A stretch of 53,362 bases of DNA from Chlorobiota bacterium. Lineage in GTDB: Bacteria; Bacteroidota; Chlorobiia; Chlorobiales; Chlorobiaceae. The notes under the pieces were generated by a model that did not search any database, was not told the origin of the DNA, and worked only from the letters and a program-made list of their open reading frames with translations. Shown one piece after another: positions 45,674 through 53,362 of the stretch. The stretch spans positions 1-53,362 of the forward strand of contig VGGK01000015.1 of the NCBI GenBank assembly GCA_016868665.1, given 5' to 3'. The position numbers and the translations under genes are program-made. Every line of letters begins with the position of its first letter. The first letter of the stretch is position 1.

Positions 45674-46840
45674 ATGAGCTGGAACGCCATAATCGGCCAG
45701 AAGCAGCAGATCCGCGTGCTGCAGAAAGCCATTGAAACCGGACGGCTCCCCCATGCCTACCTCTTCGCCGGCCCGGAAGCATCGGGCAAAGAGAGCGTGG
45801 CATTTGAACTTGCCCGAACGCTGACCTGCCGCAACTGCAAGAAATCTCCGGCAGAAGGATCATGCGGCACCTGCCCCGACTGCCTGCAGATAGCCGAATT
45901 CATGCACCCCAACATCGAATACCTCTTTCCAATCGAAGCCGCGCTGCTCGATGCCGGAGAAACCGCAAAAAAAGAAAACAGAAAATCCGCCGAAGTCAGG
46001 GAACGCTACGACGCCCTGATAGAAGAAAAAAAGCAGAACCCCTATTTCTCTCCCGCCATGGAACGCTCCATGGGCATCCTCAGCGAGCAGATCGTCGCCC
46101 TCCAGCAGAAAGCACTCTACATGCCCGCAGCCGGCAGCCGGAAAATCTTCATCATCTCGCAAGCCGAACGCATGAACCCGACGGCAGCCAACAAGCTCCT
46201 CAAACTGCTCGAGGAACCACCCGGCCACGTCATGTTCATCCTCATCTCCTCGCGTCCCGAATCGGTGCTTCCCACCATTCGCTCCCGCTGTCAGCTCATC
46301 ACCTTCAACCGGCCGACTCCGGCGGAACTCGAAACCTGGCTCCGCCAGGCAAAGCCAGACATCTCCCCAAGCGAAACCGGCTTTATAATCAGCTTCTCCC
46401 GCGGCAACCTTGCGCTCGCATGGGAACTCATCAAAAGCAAAGGCAGCTCCGAAAACATCCCCGCAATCCAGCTGCGCGACCTCGCCATCGACTACCTCCG
46501 GCTCGCGCTCACACCGAACCGCTTTCACGAAGCGCTCGCCAAATGCGAAACCCACGCGAAAAACCTCTCGAAAACCGAACTCTCGCACTTTCTCGGAGCG
46601 CTCCTCCTCTTCTTCCAGGACATCAATCACCGCATCCTCAAACCCGGCTACCAGCCCCTCAACAACCCCGATATTGAAACCGCGATCGAACGGTTCGCAA
46701 AAAACTTCCCCAACCCCGACTTCCTCGCCATCTCCGCCGCCACCGAAGAAGCCATCCGCGCCATAGACCGCAACGCAAGCCCCCTTCTCGCCCTCTCAGC
46801 CTGGACATCGCAGATCAGAGACCTCATCCTCGCAAGGTAA
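45674..46840 (+). CDS. holB: HolB: DNA polymerase III delta' subunit
   Basis: The 388-residue clamp-loader protein begins SWNAIIGQKQQIRVLQKAIE. It has a modified P-loop (FAGPEASGKESVAFELA), the zinc-module cysteines (CRNCKKS...CGTCPDCLQI), KIFIISQAERMNPTAANKLLKLLEEPP, and the sensor region FILISSRPESVLPTIRSRCQ containing the SRC motif. It helps load the sliding clamp. The pairing with ilvE is probably incidental. Confidence 0.93.
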   Translation: MSWNAIIGQKQQIRVLQKAIETGRLPHAYLFAGPEASGKESVAFELARTLTCRNCKKSPAEGSCGTCPDCLQIAEFMHPNIEYLFPIEAALLDAGETAKKENRKSAEVRERYDALIEEKKQNPYFSPAMERSMGILSEQIVALQQKALYMPAAGSRKIFIISQAERMNPTAANKLLKLLEEPPGHVMFILISSRPESVLPTIRSRCQLITFNRPTPAELETWLRQAKPDISPSETGFIISFSRGNLALAWELIKSKGSSENIPAIQLRDLAIDYLRLALTPNRFHEALAKCETHAKNLSKTELSHFLGALLLFFQDINHRILKPGYQPLNNPDIETAIERFAKNFPNPDFLAISAATEEAIRAIDRNASPLLALSAWTSQIRDLILAR

Positions 46841-47628
46841 AAGCTAAAAAAGAAACACTCATTTAACCCGGAGTACCGCTCCCACAGGGCTGAATACCCG
46901 CAAGCCACCAAACCACGACCCACGTCTCCCGTCTTCAATCCGTGAAAATCCGATTTCAATCAGCGGGAACCGCGTTCTTTCTCTTCATGGCTGAATGGCA
47001 AGATAGCTTGATGGCTCAAAGGCGAAAAAACATAACCCGAACTCACCCTTTTCCATCCGTGAAAATCCGTGAAAATCCGTGGGCAACATCCCCCCTCTTC
47101 AATCCCTCCCCAATCCGATTTCAATCAGCGGGAACCGCGCTCTTTCTCTTCTTGCCGAATAACTCGACAGCGCAATACCTGAAAACCATTACCCCCCCCC
47201 AGACACCACCTCACCCATCAATCTGTGTCAATCCGTGAAAATCCGTGGGCAACATCCCCCCCTCTTCAATCCCTCCGCAATCCGTTCCCAATCAGCGGGA
47301 ACCGCGCTCTTTCTCTTCATGGCTGAATGGCAAGATAGCTTGATGGCTCAAAGGCGAAAAAACATAACCCGAACTCACCCTTTTCCATCCGTGTCAATCC
47401 GTGAAAATCCGTGGGCAAAAATCTTCCTTCCCCCGACTCCTATCTTCTGTCTCCTGACTCCTGATTCCAATCCGTGGGCAACTCTTCCTTTCCCGACTCC
47501 TCCCTCCTATAGCATTACCAGGATATTATTTGTATATTTTACAACGGAAAAGAAGCTCCCCGGTGCCTTTACGGATTTCAGAACGATCATGGCCCCCCAG
47601 GTAAAGAACGTCATGACACTGCCTCCAT
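46841..47628. repeat. Repeat-rich intergenic region with 104-bp direct repeat
   Basis: A 104-bp block at 46958-47061 recurs at 47290-47393 with one base difference. It starts AATCAGCGGGAACCGCG and ends TTTTCCATCCGTG. A partial third copy starts near 47123. Around these are many short units of the type AATCCGTGAAAATCCGTGGG. Apparent open frames here are made of the repeat and have no protein character. Confidence 0.9.
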
Positions 47629-49689
47629 ATGGAAAAAAAGCTCCTGTCTGCTGAAAATTCGGCAAAAACCGTGCTTGTTGTTGACGACAGCGCCATTTCG
47701 CGGACGCTGGTAGTGCATATCATCCAGAAACTCGGCTACCAGACCATCCAGGCCGATAACGGTAACGCCTGCATCGAACTGCTCAACACCCGCAGCATCG
47801 ACCTCCTGCTGCTCGACATTCACATGCCCGGTAAAAACGGCCTCGAAATCCTCGACTACATCCGCGAAAAAAACATGGTGCTTCCCGTCATCATGATATC
47901 CGGATCCAGCGACATCGAACAGGCCATCCAATCACTCAAACTCGGCGCCTACACCTACCTGCTCAAACCCGTCGAACCCGGCAGGCTTGAAATAACGCTG
48001 AAAAACGCCCTCAACGAATTCGAACTCCGGCGCAAAGTCAGGCTCTTCTCGGCAGCAATCACCGAAAGCCCCTTCGGCGTTGCCATCACCGACCGCAACG
48101 GCATCATCGAATACACCAACCCCGGCTTTACGGCCATCACCGGATATGACGAAGACGAAGCCAGAGGCAAAAACATCGGCATACTGAAATCAGGGCGGCA
48201 ATCCAGAGCGTTCTACAGCAAATTCTGGAAAACCATAGAATCCGGCAGAATCTGGCAGGGAGAAATCGTCAACCGCAGAAAAAACGGCGAACTCTACACC
48301 GAACACTGCATCGTCAGCCCGATACCCGATACGAACGGCACCATAACGCACTTCATCAGCATCAAGCAGGACGTCACGCTCCGCAAAAAAGAGCAGGAAG
48401 CCCTTGCCGAAAGCGAACAACGCTTCCAGGAACTCGCGGATCTCGTTCCCCAGCCGCTCTTTGAAACTGATATCACAGGACGCATCACCTTTGCAAACCA
48501 CTCAGGCCTGCAGCTTTTCGGGTACAGCAAAGATGAAATTCAGAACGATTTCAGCTGCCTCAGGTTATTCGCGCCCGAAGACCAGGAACGGATACGAACC
48601 GCCATAGCCAGCTCTCTATCGAACACCCCGATAGACAATCACGAATACACCGCACTGAAAAAAGATGGCTCTACCTTTCCCATCCTCATCTACAGCTCAC
48701 CGATCATCCGGAACGGAACGCCCTCGGGCCTGCGGGGCATCGGGCTCGACATAACCGAACGCAAACGCAGCGAACTGCAGCTCATGGAGCTCAACCAGAC
48801 GCTCGAAGAACGGGTAGAAGAACGAACCCGGGAACTCGAAATCACCCATCAGCAGATGGTTCTGCAGGAAAAACTCGCATCCATCGGCCAGCTTGCCGCA
48901 GGACTTGCCCACGAAATAAACAATCCCGTCAACTTTCTCAGAATCAACCTCGCCTCGCTCAAGGAAGACGTATCCGACCTCCGGCTCATCCTCGAGGAAT
49001 ACCGCGCCATTGTCCGCTCCGCCGAAACCCGGCCGCCATCGCCCGAAGAGCTGCAGAAACTCGAAAAACTCGAAAATCAGCTCTCCATCGACCATCTCCT
49101 CGACGACCTGCCCGTCATATTCGACGAATCGGAAAGAGGCTTCGAACGCATCAGCACCATAATCGGCAGCATGAGGAACTTCTCGTTCCGTCACGCCGTC
49201 GATCAGCGCGTGCAGTTCGACATCAACAAAGGCATACGCGACACGCTCATCATCGCACGCAACGAATACCGCTACCATGCCGAAATAGAAACCAACCTGC
49301 AGGAAATCCCGATGGTCTCCTGCAACCCTGAACAGATCAACCAGGTCTTTCTCAACCTCATCATCAACAGCGCACATGCCATAGCATCGCAGAAACGCGC
49401 GAACAAGGGAACCATAACCATCGCCACATCATGCAGCGGCACCGATGTCGTCTGCACCGTCTCCGACGACGGTCCCGGCATTCCCCCCGAAACGAGAAAC
49501 CGCGTCTTCGAACCCTTCTTCACCACAAAAGAACCCGGCAAAGGCACCGGACTCGGCCTGAGCATCTCATACGACATCATAACCCGCAAACACGGAGGAA
49601 CGATCTCCGTAACATGCCCCCCATCCGGAGGCTCGACATTCACCATAACCCTCCCGCTGAACGCACGCAAAGAAATACACGAACCATGA
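47629..49689 (+). CDS. Receiver-PAS-PAS histidine kinase
   Basis: The 686-residue soluble protein has an N-terminal receiver (VLVVDD at 15-20, phospho-acceptor Asp63 in LLLLDIHMPG). Two PAS domains follow (about 135-260, GIIEYTNPGFTAITGYDEDE; about 260-385, GRITFANHSGLQLFGYSKDE), then a coiled coil (about 385-410). The kinase core has His428 in LAHEINNPVNFL and ends with GPGIPPETRNRVFEPFFTTK and GTGLGLSISYDI. With a receiver at its front it is probably itself controlled by another kinase. The next gene overlaps its stop (ATGA). Confidence 0.9.
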   Translation: MEKKLLSAENSAKTVLVVDDSAISRTLVVHIIQKLGYQTIQADNGNACIELLNTRSIDLLLLDIHMPGKNGLEILDYIREKNMVLPVIMISGSSDIEQAIQSLKLGAYTYLLKPVEPGRLEITLKNALNEFELRRKVRLFSAAITESPFGVAITDRNGIIEYTNPGFTAITGYDEDEARGKNIGILKSGRQSRAFYSKFWKTIESGRIWQGEIVNRRKNGELYTEHCIVSPIPDTNGTITHFISIKQDVTLRKKEQEALAESEQRFQELADLVPQPLFETDITGRITFANHSGLQLFGYSKDEIQNDFSCLRLFAPEDQERIRTAIASSLSNTPIDNHEYTALKKDGSTFPILIYSSPIIRNGTPSGLRGIGLDITERKRSELQLMELNQTLEERVEERTRELEITHQQMVLQEKLASIGQLAAGLAHEINNPVNFLRINLASLKEDVSDLRLILEEYRAIVRSAETRPPSPEELQKLEKLENQLSIDHLLDDLPVIFDESERGFERISTIIGSMRNFSFRHAVDQRVQFDINKGIRDTLIIARNEYRYHAEIETNLQEIPMVSCNPEQINQVFLNLIINSAHAIASQKRANKGTITIATSCSGTDVVCTVSDDGPGIPPETRNRVFEPFFTTKEPGKGTGLGLSISYDIITRKHGGTISVTCPPSGGSTFTITLPLNARKEIHEP

Positions 49690-51293
49690 AAAACCGGGAA
49701 GAACTGACCATACTCTTCGTTGACGACGAACCGGACATACTCAGCTCCATCAACCGTTTTCTCAGAAGAGAAGCATACCGGAAGATCACGGCCGAAAGCG
49801 GCCAGGCGGCGCTCTCCATCATGGACGAAACCCCCGTCGACATCATCGTATCCGATCTGCGCATGCCCGGCATGAGCGGGCTCCAGCTCGTCAGCGAAAT
49901 CAAACGGCGAAACCCCGACACCATCCGCATGATGCTCAGCGGCTCGCAGGACATCGACCAGATCATCGAATCCATCAACACCGGTGAAGTCTTCCGCTTC
50001 ATACCCAAACCCGTCGAACCCGACTCGTTCAGAACCATCATCAACGACGCCATAGACTACTACCGGCTCAGAACCGAACGCCAGGAACTCTTCGACGAAC
50101 TCTCCAGAAAAAACAGCCAGCTCGTCGAAGCCAACCAGACCCTTCAAAAACTCGCCGCAGATCTCCAACGAAGCGAAGAACAGTTCCGCTCGATGAACGA
50201 CGCCGCGCACGACGCCGTCTTCATGCTCGACGAAAGCGGCACCATCGTCTACCGCAACATCGCGGCAGAAAACATCTTCCGCTACAACAGGGCCACGCAC
50301 GAAAGCCAGCGATTCATCGAACTTGTTCCGCTGCAACCCTCTGAAATCGACCTGCAGTCACCCGCTGCGCCCGACGGCAGCCGGGTACTCGAAACCGAAG
50401 GCGTCCGAAGCGACGGCACGACGCTCCCCCTCGAAATCTCGAAAGGCCGCGTCCACCTCGAAAACGGCCCACACAGCGTCATCATCGCGCGAGACATCAC
50501 CACCCGCATCGAAGAACAGAAAAGCCGGAAGCATTATGAAGAAATGCAGAAAGAACTCGAATCGCAGATCGAAAAAAAGCTGCTGCAGAGCCCCATACCG
50601 CTCACGCTCGAAGGCATCGAAATAAGCCGGCTTATGCAGCCCTCAGGCCATCTCGACGGCGACTTCACAGAATTCATCGTCTACAGCCCCCTGCACGCCG
50701 ATTTTCTCATCGGAGACGTCATGGGCCACGGCATACAATCGGCGCTTGTCGGAGCCGGCCTCAAATCGCTCTTTCTCAAAACCCTGGCGCAACACCGGAA
50801 CGAAACACACCAGCTGCCCTCCCTGCAGCAGCTCTTCACCCTGTTGCACCAGCGCTGCATCCATGAGCTCATCGAACTCGGCACATTCGCAACGCTGCTC
50901 TCCCTGCGGCTCGACCTCGCAAAGCGGCAATGCACAATGATCGACTGCGGGCACAACCCGCTCATCCACCTGCAATCCCGAACCGGCCGCTGCATACTGC
51001 GCAAAGGCGAAAACCTCCCTTTAGGCATGAAACAGCACGAAGAATACGGCGAAATATCGTTTACCGTAGAACAAGGCGACCTCCTCGCCCTCTACTCCGA
51101 CGGCATCACCGAAAGCCTTTCTCCCGAAGGCGACATGTTCGGCATCGAACGGCTCACCTCCCTCATCGAGCGTCATGCCGCACTTCCCGCCAACGATATT
51201 ATCGACACGATCACAAAAGAACTGACCGCCTTCCGCAGTTCCGAAAACTTCGAAGACGACGTCACCTGCATCGTCATACGCATCAGCGACTGA
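49686..51293 (+). CDS. Response regulator with PAS and PP2C (SpoIIE-type) phosphatase domains
   Basis: ATG 49686 (MKNREELTILFVDDEPDILS) gives 535 residues. The receiver has Asp13, Asp14 and Asp57 in IIVSDLRMPGMSG. A PAS domain follows at about 170-290 (FRSMNDAAHDAVFMLDESGTI). The PP2C domain (about 300-535) has the metal-binding aspartates in GHLDGDFTEFI and LIGDVMGHGIQSALV, then LLALYSDGITESLS and FEDDVTCIVIRI. It probably dephosphorylates a protein such as an anti-sigma antagonist, but none is encoded nearby. Confidence 0.9.
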   Translation: MKNREELTILFVDDEPDILSSINRFLRREAYRKITAESGQAALSIMDETPVDIIVSDLRMPGMSGLQLVSEIKRRNPDTIRMMLSGSQDIDQIIESINTGEVFRFIPKPVEPDSFRTIINDAIDYYRLRTERQELFDELSRKNSQLVEANQTLQKLAADLQRSEEQFRSMNDAAHDAVFMLDESGTIVYRNIAAENIFRYNRATHESQRFIELVPLQPSEIDLQSPAAPDGSRVLETEGVRSDGTTLPLEISKGRVHLENGPHSVIIARDITTRIEEQKSRKHYEEMQKELESQIEKKLLQSPIPLTLEGIEISRLMQPSGHLDGDFTEFIVYSPLHADFLIGDVMGHGIQSALVGAGLKSLFLKTLAQHRNETHQLPSLQQLFTLLHQRCIHELIELGTFATLLSLRLDLAKRQCTMIDCGHNPLIHLQSRTGRCILRKGENLPLGMKQHEEYGEISFTVEQGDLLALYSDGITESLSPEGDMFGIERLTSLIERHAALPANDIIDTITKELTAFRSSENFEDDVTCIVIRISD

Positions 51294-51337
51294 CAACGGC
51301 AGAAAGCATCATAACCCCTAAACCACCCCATACGCCA

Positions 51338-52630
51338 ATGTCCCTGACGATACTCATCATCGCAAGCCAGGCCGAACGACGGCTGCCAGCCTCACCCGGC
51401 CGGGATGAAAACCATCTCAGGACAATCTTCGCCGACACTCCCGAGGAAGCGGAAAAACGCATAAAACAGACCCCGCCGAACCTCGTGCTCGCCGTTCTCG
51501 ACGCCGAAACGCAGACCTCCGACCTCTCCATCCGGCGCATGCTCGAACGCCACCCCTCGGTAAAAATCATGATCTTCTCCGTCTGGCAGGAACTCCTCAA
51601 CACCTTCCACGCGCTCCAGACGCTCACGCCCCCCCAGCTCAGGAACCTTCTCATACCGCCGGCGCGCCAGAACGGACAACGGAACTCCGCAGCAGACGCA
51701 GAACAATTCCACTACGACGGACTGATCGGCGGCAGCAGGGAAATACGGAAGCTCAAAGAGATTATCCTCAAAATCGCCCCTACCATCACCACTGTTCTCC
51801 TGCAAGGCGAAAGCGGCACCGGAAAGGAGGTCATAGCGCGCGCCATCCACGCCCACAGCAGCCGCAGCAATGCAATATTCATGCCGGTTGACTGCGCCGC
51901 AATCAACGAAAGCATCATCGAAAGCGAACTCTTCGGCCACACCAGAGGAGCCTTCACCGGCGCCGACCGCAGCACCCTGGGTCTCATCCGCTCATCCGAC
52001 GGAGGCACCCTCTTTCTCGACGAAATAGCCGAACTCCCCCTCGCGCTCCAGGCAAAACTCCTCAGGACCCTTCAGGAACGCACCGTCAAACCCGTAGGAT
52101 CGCCCACCCTCTACCCGGTCGATATCCGAATCATAGCAGCCACAAACAGCAACCTCGCCGAAGCCGTAAAAAAAGGAACCTTCCGCCAGGACCTCTACTA
52201 CAGGCTCAACGCCATCACCATGTACGCCCCGCCCCTGCGAGAACGCATCGGCGACATTCCCCAGCTCTTCACCCACTTCGCCCGCAAATTCGCCGGCGAA
52301 GGCTACGCCGAAAAAACGCTTTCCGGCTCCGCGATCGACGCGCTATCGAGCTACGACTGGCCCGGAAACATCAGGGAACTCGAAAACATCGTCAGAAGCG
52401 CCCTCACCTTCTCCAGAGGAACCATCATAGAACCCTGCGACCTCTTCATACCGCTCAACCCCGGCCCCGAAACCCAGCCGGCCGCAAAGCCCTCGAGCAT
52501 GGCCTACCACGAAAAAGAAGCCATCCGCAAAGCCCTCAACCAGACAACCGGAAACCGCCGCGAAGCCGCCCGGCTCCTCGGAATCAGCGAAGCCACCCTC
52601 TACCGCCGCATCAAGCTCTACAGCATATGA
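51338..52630 (+). CDS. Sigma-54-dependent activator with degenerate receiver
   Basis: ATG 51338 (MSLTILIIASQAERRLPASP) gives 430 residues. The first 115 or so have a receiver-like pattern but lack the acidic pair (IIASQ instead of VDD) and the usual D-x-x-MP phosphorylation loop (LAVLDAETQ). The AAA+ domain carries GESGTGKE at about 157 and GAFTGA at about 204, with FLDEIAELPLALQAKLLR and YDWPGNIRELENIVRSA. A Fis-type HTH ends it (GNRREAARLLGISEATLYRRIK). It can therefore activate sigma-54 promoters, but probably without phosphorylation of its own receiver. It is third in the signalling operon. Confidence 0.9.
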   Translation: MSLTILIIASQAERRLPASPGRDENHLRTIFADTPEEAEKRIKQTPPNLVLAVLDAETQTSDLSIRRMLERHPSVKIMIFSVWQELLNTFHALQTLTPPQLRNLLIPPARQNGQRNSAADAEQFHYDGLIGGSREIRKLKEIILKIAPTITTVLLQGESGTGKEVIARAIHAHSSRSNAIFMPVDCAAINESIIESELFGHTRGAFTGADRSTLGLIRSSDGGTLFLDEIAELPLALQAKLLRTLQERTVKPVGSPTLYPVDIRIIAATNSNLAEAVKKGTFRQDLYYRLNAITMYAPPLRERIGDIPQLFTHFARKFAGEGYAEKTLSGSAIDALSSYDWPGNIRELENIVRSALTFSRGTIIEPCDLFIPLNPGPETQPAAKPSSMAYHEKEAIRKALNQTTGNRREAARLLGISEATLYRRIKLYSI

Positions 52631-53187
52631 GCAGCACTTACTTATCAGTAGGGGACGTTGTTTTCCAGCTCAACTATTCCCCTGAAACCACTCATCTCCC
52701 CTCTAACATCTCTCCATCCGCGAAAATCTGCTCCTCAATCCGCGGGTGCCGCACTCTCACTCCCCAAAATAACCGAGCCTGAATTGCACAGCAAAGCTGA
52801 ACAACGCAGGCGCCAATCCGTGCTGATCCGCTTCCAATCCGCCGGCAACCTCTTCCCCTCAATCCCTCGCTCCACAGCCCTCATCCCACCCAAACTCTTC
52901 AATCCGTGATAATCCGCATTCAATCAGCGGGAACCGCGTTCTTCATTCTTCATCCTCATATAGCCGGATAGCACAACAGCTCAATAGCAGAAAAACTTAA
53001 TACTGCATCCCGGTCACCTCCTATCCATCCATCTGTGCCAATCCGTGTTAATCTGTGGGCAAAACTCTTCCTCCCCCGACTCCTTTCTCCTGACTTCCGC
53101 TTCCAATCCGCCGGCAACCTCTTCCCCTCAATCCCTTCAAGCTCTTCCGTAACCGGCCTCCAATAAGGCTGCTCAACAGCAAGTTGA
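52631..53187. repeat. Repeat-rich intergenic region at the right end
   Basis: It contains the second copy of the 31-bp repeat (52645-52675), a further AATCAGCGGGAACCGCG unit near 52922-52938, and several ATCCGTG-type units, as in 46841-47628. No protein-coding signature is seen. Confidence 0.8.
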
Positions 53188-53199
53188 GCTGCAAAGTCA

Positions 53200-53362
53200 C
53201 GGTAGGGATGCCGGTTACCCGGCACCCCCCGTACAGATCCGTACGTGCGGCACTACCGCATACGGCTCCTGCCTTGAGTCATGGCGAATCTTACCTCCGG
53301 GAAAGGCTGGCATATTCGGAGGTGCGGGATATATTTGTCTACGATCCGGTTGAACTTTTCCC
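53200..53362 (-). mobile_element. 3' end of a group II intron
   Basis: On the minus strand the maturase end leads into domain V at 53236-53268. That 33-nt hairpin begins GAGCCGTATGCGG, has a TAGT loop and returns GCCGCACGTACGGATC, matching the conserved domain V shape. A domain VI-like hairpin (GGTGCCGG-GTAA-CCGGCATCC) follows. The intron's 3' end is probably near 53200 but cannot be fixed exactly. Domains I-III and most of the encoded protein lie beyond the right edge. Confidence 0.88.
53253..53362 (-). CDS. ltrA: Group II intron reverse transcriptase/maturase, C-terminal fragment
   Basis: The frame enters from the right edge and encodes EKFNRIVDKYIPHLRICQPF, then PEVRFAMTQGRSRMR, and stops at TAG 53253-53255. 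The ending (YP/FP-x-x-RF...TQG-x-S-x-x-R) is typical of bacterial group II intron-encoded proteins, and a stop inside domain V is also usual for them. Only 35 residues are present, so RT activity cannot be judged. Confidence 0.82.
   Translation of the reverse strand, partial: EKFNRIVDKYIPHLRICQPFPEVRFAMTQGRSRMR

Noticed and set aside
46942-47654. Two open frames with repeated FQSAGTALFLF peptides
   Set aside because: The peptide repeats simply translate the intergenic DNA repeat; there is no ribosome site or family similarity.

Overview
The window looks like the chromosome of a green sulfur bacterium (Chlorobiaceae). This is inferred from a sulfur-oxidising dsr cluster in the order N-C-A-B-L-U-E-F-H-T-M-K-J-O-P-V-W, followed by a nif cluster with two GlnB-like genes between nifH and nifD. 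That pair of arrangements is known from Chlorobium and relatives; the species is not determined.

Layout. 1-4169 is a decayed accessory strip: the 5' end of an SNF2-type helicase gene running off the left edge, a small DCC-family thiol oxidoreductase, a frameshifted formylglycine-generating-enzyme remnant, a truncated REP-associated transposase, and a nonsense-mutated, internally deleted DUF4143 ATPase. 4170-20326 (minus strand) carries a rhodanese gene and the whole dsr set. DsrEFH, DsrC and DsrL with reverse-type DsrAB oxidise stored or polysulfide-type sulfur to sulfite. DsrMKJOP is the membrane electron-transfer complex. DsrN, DsrV and DsrW supply the siroheme or siroamide cofactor. 20698-36570 (plus strand) carries nifV, nifA, a hybrid histidine kinase, nifH-nifI1-nifI2-nifDKENB, a [2Fe-2S] ferredoxin and a ModE-type molybdate regulator. 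A canonical sigma-54 promoter precedes nifH.

36571-39762 holds the least understood part. A 69-residue Trp/Pro- and helix-rich small protein is followed, across a strong hairpin, by a B12-binding/radical SAM enzyme and then moaA. The pair has the layout of a precursor peptide and its modifying enzyme, and it sits between molybdenum regulation and molybdenum-cofactor genes. A sequence element 115 bp upstream of the small gene is shared with two copies upstream of dsrC.

39769-46840 is ordinary metabolism: a MOSC protein, a Cys/Met PLP enzyme, thiS-G-H-F, ilvE and holB. 47629-52630 is a three-gene signalling operon: a REC-PAS-PAS histidine kinase, a REC-PAS-PP2C phosphatase and a sigma-54 activator with a degenerate receiver. 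Intergenic gaps hold three tandem-repeat blocks (8-mer x13.5, 7-mer x5.7, 7-mer x14), a 104-bp direct repeat and a dispersed 31-bp repeat. At the right edge the minus strand carries the 3' end of a group II intron: the maturase C-terminus, domain V and a domain VI-like hairpin. I saw no rRNA, tRNA or CRISPR array.
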